Assembly (NCBI GenBank): GCA_964408025.1
Contig: CAYOXX010000110.1
Coordinates: forward strand, 1 to 9,079
Direction: 5' to 3'
From: CAYOXX01 sp964408025
GTDB taxonomy: Bacteria > Acidobacteriota > DATKUA01
Length of the DNA: 9,079 bases
The position numbers and the translations under genes were made by a program. The stretch's first letter is position 1, and each line of letters begins with the position of its first letter. The notes under the pieces were generated by a model that searched no databases, was not told where the DNA came from, and was given only the letters and a program-made list of their open reading frames with translations. Below, one piece after another: positions 6,102 through 9,079 of this stretch.

Positions 6102-7523
6102 CTACCTGACGTCGTAACGCAGGAAGAAGACGAAGCCCAGGGCGTAGAAGATGATCGAGAGGACCGTCAGCATCAGCAGGTCAGGCAGCGCCAGGGCGAG
6201 GCTCTCGCTGACGTTCAGGTGTTCGTAGTGGAATTCCGGCAGCAGGGAGAAGTCCAGCTGGCCCTGCTCGCTGGCGTGCGACATCGGCCCCCGGGTCTGC
6301 CGCTCCTCCCGGGCCTCCTCCTCCTCGATGAACTGCTTGAAGCGCTCGCGGTAGTCGGTGAGCATCCCGAGGAAGTTCTCCTGCTCGTCGAAGCCCGTTC
6401 CGGAGAGGTTCATGCCGATGTAGGTGACGGCCGAGGCGGGCGAGACGCGCGAGATCGACATCGCCAGGTTGGTCAGGTTCGCCTGCTGCTGCTTGAAGGA
6501 GGCCACCAGGTTCTCGTTCTGCCGGTTGTACTCCGGCTCCAGCTGCTGGCGGATTCCGTCGCGGATCTGGCGCATCGCCATCCACCTCTCGCGGCCCTCG
6601 AGCCGGGGGCCGCCGCTGCGCTCGAACTCCTCCCGCGTCAGGTCCCAGGTTCTCTGCCAGAAGTCGCGCTGCAGCTGGAACTGCTCGGCGCGCACCTCGT
6701 TGATGCCGGGTATCGGGTGGATCTGGCCGGCGGTCATCATCGCCGCCTTGGGTATCACGAGCACGAACATCACCCACAGGAAGAGCAGGATGAGGAAGCT
6801 GATCGCCGATCGCTTGGTGATCGCCGAGACGAAGATGCCGAGGCTGAAGAACGACAGCATGTAGAGAACGTAGCCGAGCACGATTACGCCGAGGCGGGCC
6901 CACTCCTCGCCGTCGAGTGAGACGTCGCCGACGATCATCATCGCCAGCAGGCCGATGATCAGCGGTAGCAGCAGCGGGATCAGCAGACTGACGAAGGCGC
7001 CGATCGACCTGCCGAGGATGAAGGTGTTGCGCGGCACCGGGTTGCTGAGGCAGAGCTTGAGCGTGCCCCGCTCCTTCTCGCCGCTGATGAGGTCGTAGGT
7101 GAAGAGGATGGCGAAGAGCGAGATGACGATCTTGATGATGAAGGTCAGATCGAGGTCGCCGAAGACGGCGAAGATCGGGGCGGTCGAGTAGATGCTGTCC
7201 TCCATGTGCGGGAAGTCGCCCTCGCGCACGGTGGCGGTGCGGCCTACCGACTGCTCGAGGCCGGAGGCGAAGATGCTGAGCCGCGTCGTCGGCTTGATCA
7301 CCTTGATGCCGGTGCGGCCCACCTGGTGCCAGCTGGAGGTGTCCTCCAGGTTACCGCGGTTGATGCCGATGATCTTCTGCTCCTCGTCCATCTGGCTCTC
7401 ATAGCGCCCTATGCCCGTGATCGTGGCCCCGATCACCAGCAGCAGGCAGACCACGAAGGTGACGATGAACTTGATGCCGTAGACATTATCCAGGATCTGA
7501 GTCTTGATCAGGTTGCCGAGCAT
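6102..7523 (-). CDS. ABC-2 type transporter permease with large extracytoplasmic domain (DUF3526-like)
   Basis: This is a 473-residue permease. TM1 is at about 17-38 and is followed by a roughly 85-residue extracytoplasmic loop. TM2 (about 124-143) leads into YDLISGEKERGTLKLCLSNPVPR (143-165), the cytoplasmic coupling signature of NosY/ABC-2 permeases. Further membrane segments lie at about 174-198, 211-233 and 240-260. A long hydrophilic domain follows (about 265-440, rich in Glu, Gln and Arg), with the SRVSPASAVTYIGMNLSGTG segment (358-377) typical of DUF3526-type permeases. The last TM is at about 446-468. The start is placed at the ATG at 7523, which has GGAGG 8 nt upstream; an in-frame ATG 21 codons earlier has no such site and gives a non-membrane leader. 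Such permeases need an ABC ATPase, and none is encoded in this window: the gene upstream is divergent and the one downstream is the RND exporter. Substrate is unknown. Confidence 0.88.
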   Translation of the reverse strand: MLGNLIKTQILDNVYGIKFIVTFVVCLLLVIGATITGIGRYESQMDEEQKIIGINRGNLEDTSSWHQVGRTGIKVIKPTTRLSIFASGLEQSVGRTATVREGDFPHMEDSIYSTAPIFAVFGDLDLTFIIKIVISLFAILFTYDLISGEKERGTLKLCLSNPVPRNTFILGRSIGAFVSLLIPLLLPLIIGLLAMMIVGDVSLDGEEWARLGVIVLGYVLYMLSFFSLGIFVSAITKRSAISFLILLFLWVMFVLVIPKAAMMTAGQIHPIPGINEVRAEQFQLQRDFWQRTWDLTREEFERSGGPRLEGRERWMAMRQIRDGIRQQLEPEYNRQNENLVASFKQQQANLTNLAMSISRVSPASAVTYIGMNLSGTGFDEQENFLGMLTDYRERFKQFIEEEEAREERQTRGPMSHASEQGQLDFSLLPEFHYEHLNVSESLALALPDLLMLTVLSIIFYALGFVFFLRYDVR

Positions 7524-7531
7524 CTGGTGAA

Positions 7532-7536
7532 CCTCC
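7532..7536 (-). promoter_or_regulatory. Strong ribosome-binding site of the ABC permease
   Basis: Minus-strand GGAGG, within GGGGAGG, lies 8 nt before the ATG at 7523. It decides this start against the upstream in-frame ATG at 7586. Confidence 0.75.
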
Positions 7537-7577
7537 CCTCTACTAAACGTTGGACACCACCTCGAGCCGATGGTTAA

Positions 7578-7604
7578 AGCCGGCACGCTGCTCCCGCGCC
7601 GGCT
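7578..7604 (-). promoter_or_regulatory. GC-rich hairpin in the ABC-permease leader
   Basis: The inverted repeat AGCCGGC (7578-7584) / GCCGGCT (7598-7604) extends to 10 bp with one mismatch around a 7-nt loop. On the minus strand only TTTAA follows, so it is a poor terminator. It lies in the predicted 5' leader of the ABC permease transcript and could be a leader structure or an operator. The inverted repeat is seen; function is unassigned. Confidence 0.35.
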
Positions 7605-7644
7605 GTCCCGGGCGTGCTTACCCGCAGGCGCCCGCGCAAAGGTG

Positions 7645-7653
7645 TGTTAGTAT
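7645..7653 (+). promoter_or_regulatory. Possible extended -10 promoter for the glycosyltransferase pair
   Basis: TGTTAGTAT matches an extended -10 (TGn followed by TAGTAT, 4 of 6 to TATAAT). Transcription would start near 7660, with a leader of about 45 nt. No good -35 is present. It lies in the only AT-richer island of the divergent 7524-7705 spacer and overlaps the leftward -10. Confidence 0.28.
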
Positions 7654-7678
7654 AGCGGTCCCAAGGGGCGGGCAACAA
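7649..7678 (-). promoter_or_regulatory. Putative sigma70-like promoter of the ABC permease and genes downstream
   Basis: On the minus strand TATACT (7654-7649, 5 of 6) is preceded at 18 bp by a poor -35, TTGTTG (7678-7673); an alternative TTGCCC sits at 15 bp. Transcription would begin near 7642, leaving a leader of about 118 nt. The -10 context CGCTATACTAAC closely matches that of the FadL promoter, CGTTATACTGAC. Confidence 0.42.
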
Positions 7679-7692
7679 CAGGCAGGCCAGGC

Positions 7693-7703
7693 AGGGGGTG
7701 GAG
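7693..7703 (+). promoter_or_regulatory. Ribosome-binding site fixing the WaaE-like start
   Basis: AGGGGGTGGAG ends two bases before the ATG at 7706, with the AGGGGG core 7 nt away. It supports starting at 7706 rather than at 7550. Just upstream is a near-exact 9-bp direct repeat, CAGGCAGGC then CAGGCAGGG. Confidence 0.6.
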
Positions 7704-7705
7704 CG

Positions 7706-8476
7706 ATGGCGCCCGCTAGCATCAGCGCGGTGCTCGTGACCAGGGACGAGGAGCGCAATATCGGCCGCGCGCTGGCCTCGGTGGGCTGGGCCGACGAGGT
7801 GGTGATCCTGGACTGCGGCAGCGCCGACCGCACCGCCGAGATCTGCCGCCGGGCGGGAGCCAGGTTCGAGGTGCGCCCCTGGCTGGGCTTCGTCGACCAG
7901 AAGAACGCCGCCGCCGGGGCGGCCCGCTGCGATTGGGTCCTCAGCCTCGACGCCGACGAGGAGGTCACGCCCGGGCTGCGCGGCGAGATCGAGTCGATAC
8001 TCGAGGAGCCGGGCGAGGCGGTCGGCTTCCGCCTGCCGCGCCGCAACCACTATCTCGGCCGCTGGATACGGCGCTGCGGCTGGTATCCCGACTACCAGCT
8101 CCGCCTCTGGCGCCGCGGCCGGGGCCGCTGGGTCGGCGGCCGCGTGCACGAGCGAGTCGAGGTCGACGGGCCGGTCGGCCGCACGCGCGCCGCCCTCAAC
8201 CATTTCTCCTACGACTCGATAGGCGAACACATTCGCCGCCTGGAGACTTACTCCGAGCTCAGCGCCCGCGACAAGCACGACGCCGGCGTGCGCGCCAACG
8301 CGCTCAAGCTGCTGCTGGCCGCGCCCTGGCAGTTCTTCCGTATATACGTACTGCGCGGCGGCTTCCTCGACGGGCTACCCGGACTCGTCGTATCCGCCAT
8401 GGATGCCTGGTACGCCTTCCTCAAGCAGGCCAGGCTCTGGGAGCTGCAGCGCGAGCGGGAGCGGCGGGGGGGCTGA
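7706..8476 (+). CDS. Family 2 glycosyltransferase, WaaE/KdtX-like
   Basis: This is a 256-residue GT-A fold enzyme strongly resembling WaaE-type lipopolysaccharide-core glycosyltransferases. Elements in order are the nucleotide-binding ISAVLVTRDEERNI (6-19), ADEVVILDCGSADRT (29-43), the metal-binding DxD in LSLDADEEV (D82, D84), the family-typical LGRWIRRCGWYPDYQLRLW (117-135), VHERVEVDG (147-155) and LNHFSYDSI (164-172), and a C-terminal hydrophobic/aromatic region FFRIYVLRGGFLDG (210-223). Expected role: transfer of a sugar from a nucleotide donor at the cytoplasmic face during core or envelope glycan assembly. The start at 7706 follows the purine-rich AGGGGGTGGAG; the frame extends upstream to 7550, but that part is Cys/Gly/Ala/Arg-rich with no family similarity. 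The gene ends in a TGATG overlap with the next gene. Donor and acceptor sugars are unknown. Confidence 0.92.
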   Translation: MAPASISAVLVTRDEERNIGRALASVGWADEVVILDCGSADRTAEICRRAGARFEVRPWLGFVDQKNAAAGAARCDWVLSLDADEEVTPGLRGEIESILEEPGEAVGFRLPRRNHYLGRWIRRCGWYPDYQLRLWRRGRGRWVGGRVHERVEVDGPVGRTRAALNHFSYDSIGEHIRRLETYSELSARDKHDAGVRANALKLLLAAPWQFFRIYVLRGGFLDGLPGLVVSAMDAWYAFLKQARLWELQRERERRGG

Positions 8477-9079
8477 TGCGCGTCCTGCACGTCAACACCG
8501 AGCGCGGCTGGCGCGGCGGCGAGCGCCAGACGCTGCTGACCGTACGCGGCCTGCTCGAGCGGGGGGTCTGGGCAGGGCTGGTGGCCCAGCCCGGCTGCCC
8601 ACTGTACAGTGCGGCGGCCGAGCGCGGCGTCATCGTCCACCCGCTGCGAATCCGGGGAGGCTTCGACCCGCTGGCGGCATTGCGGCTGGCGCGCATCGTC
8701 CGCGACAGCGGCGCTGGGCTACTCCACCTGCAGACCGCCCACGCGGGCAACCTGGCGCTGCTGGCGCGCCTCTTCGGTGCCCGGCCGCTGCTGGTCGCCT
8801 CCCGGCGCGTCGACTTCCGGGTGAAGAGCGCCTGGAAGTACAACCGCTTCGACGCGGTAGCCGCCGTCAGCGAGGCGATCAGGCGCATACTGATCGAGGG
8901 GGGCGTCGAGGGGGAGCGGATCAGGGTCATCCGCGACGGGATTCCCGTCGACGTCAGGCGGCCCCCGAGCGTCGACGCGCTGCGGCGCGAGCTGGCTGAA
9001 GAGGGCGAGGGGGACGAGGAGGGCGGGCCGCTGGTCGGCGCCGTCGGCCACCTGACAGCGCACAAGGGCCACCGCCACC
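8476..9079 (+). CDS. Family 4 glycosyltransferase, N-terminal part (runs off window)
   Basis: The open frame starts at the ATG at 8476-8478, which shares its A with the TGA stop of the preceding glycosyltransferase. It runs to the window end without a stop (201 complete codons). The N-terminus MRVLHVNTERGWRGGERQ is the typical first strand and glycine-rich acceptor loop of GT-B family 4 enzymes. GLLHLQTAHAGNLALLA (81-97), SRRVDFRVKSAWKYNRFDAVAAVSE (109-133) and ERIRVIRDGIPVD (147-159) follow the family pattern. GAVGHLTAHKGH (188-199) marks the start of the C-terminal nucleotide-sugar-binding domain, which is cut off. The one-base TGATG overlap implies translational coupling and a shared pathway, most likely lipopolysaccharide-core or related glycan assembly. 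An acidic linker (EEGEGDEEGG, 175-184) joins the two domains. Sugar specificity is unknown. Confidence 0.88.
   Translation, partial: MRVLHVNTERGWRGGERQTLLTVRGLLERGVWAGLVAQPGCPLYSAAAERGVIVHPLRIRGGFDPLAALRLARIVRDSGAGLLHLQTAHAGNLALLARLFGARPLLVASRRVDFRVKSAWKYNRFDAVAAVSEAIRRILIEGGVEGERIRVIRDGIPVDVRRPPSVDALRRELAEEGEGDEEGGPLVGAVGHLTAHKGHRH

Noticed and set aside
6093..6106. Tandem CCCCTA CCCCTA just after the ABC-permease stop
   Set aside because: Only two copies, partly fixed by the stop codon; likely chance in GC-rich DNA.
6081..6920. 279-codon open frame on the plus strand opposite the ABC permease
   Set aside because: Low-complexity Leu/Glu/Val/Arg-rich translation, no ribosome-binding site, and complete overlap with a recognisable permease.
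7578..7604. Hairpin as an intrinsic terminator
   Set aside because: Only three Ts follow on the minus strand, and it would lie inside the leader of the permease; kept only as an unassigned leader hairpin.
7550..7705. 52-codon upstream extension of the WaaE-like gene
   Set aside because: It has no family similarity, crosses the putative divergent promoters, and the ribosome-binding site and GT2 consensus both support the start at 7706.

Overview
This 9.1 kb window is GC-rich, densely coding and clearly chromosomal. It comes from a Gram-negative (diderm) bacterium: it encodes a FadL-type outer-membrane barrel with a signal peptide and a C-terminal Phe, plus two glycosyltransferases of the lipopolysaccharide-core kind. 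The sequence alone does not fix the phylum. A deltaproteobacterial-type or other GC-rich environmental diderm lineage is plausible, but that is inference. I see no mobile element, CRISPR array, tRNA or rRNA.

Layout. (1) Bases 1-1004 (+) are the C-terminal part of an NtrY-like membrane histidine kinase whose N-terminus is outside the window. (2) The kinase converges on a block of five minus-strand genes, read right to left: an ABC-2 type permease (6102-7523), an RND/MMPL-type exporter (3760-6024), a YhbP-like FMN-binding split-barrel protein (3272-3757), an exported chalcone-isomerase-fold protein (2572-3183) and a FadL-family outer-membrane channel (1125-2378). A good intrinsic terminator lies directly after the FadL stop codon (1067-1117). 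A sigma70-like promoter is visible before FadL (2511-2540) and another before the ABC permease (7649-7678). (3) Diverging from the block on the plus strand are a WaaE-like family 2 glycosyltransferase (7706-8476) and a family 4 glycosyltransferase that overlaps it by one base and runs off the window end (8476-9079).

How the parts may work together. The minus-strand block has parts for every envelope layer: inner-membrane permease and RND exporter, a small exported protein of a fold whose plant members bind fatty acids, and an outer-membrane hydrophobe channel. This could be a lipid or hydrophobic-compound trafficking module next to envelope glycan genes, but that is a hypothesis from gene content and order. 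The individual families are known; the unusual part is the combination, together with a few regulatory-looking sequences: an attenuator-like leader before the chalcone-isomerase-like gene, overlapping divergent promoters, and a shared -10 region at two promoters. The ABC permease has no ATPase gene in the window, and the kinase has no response regulator downstream.
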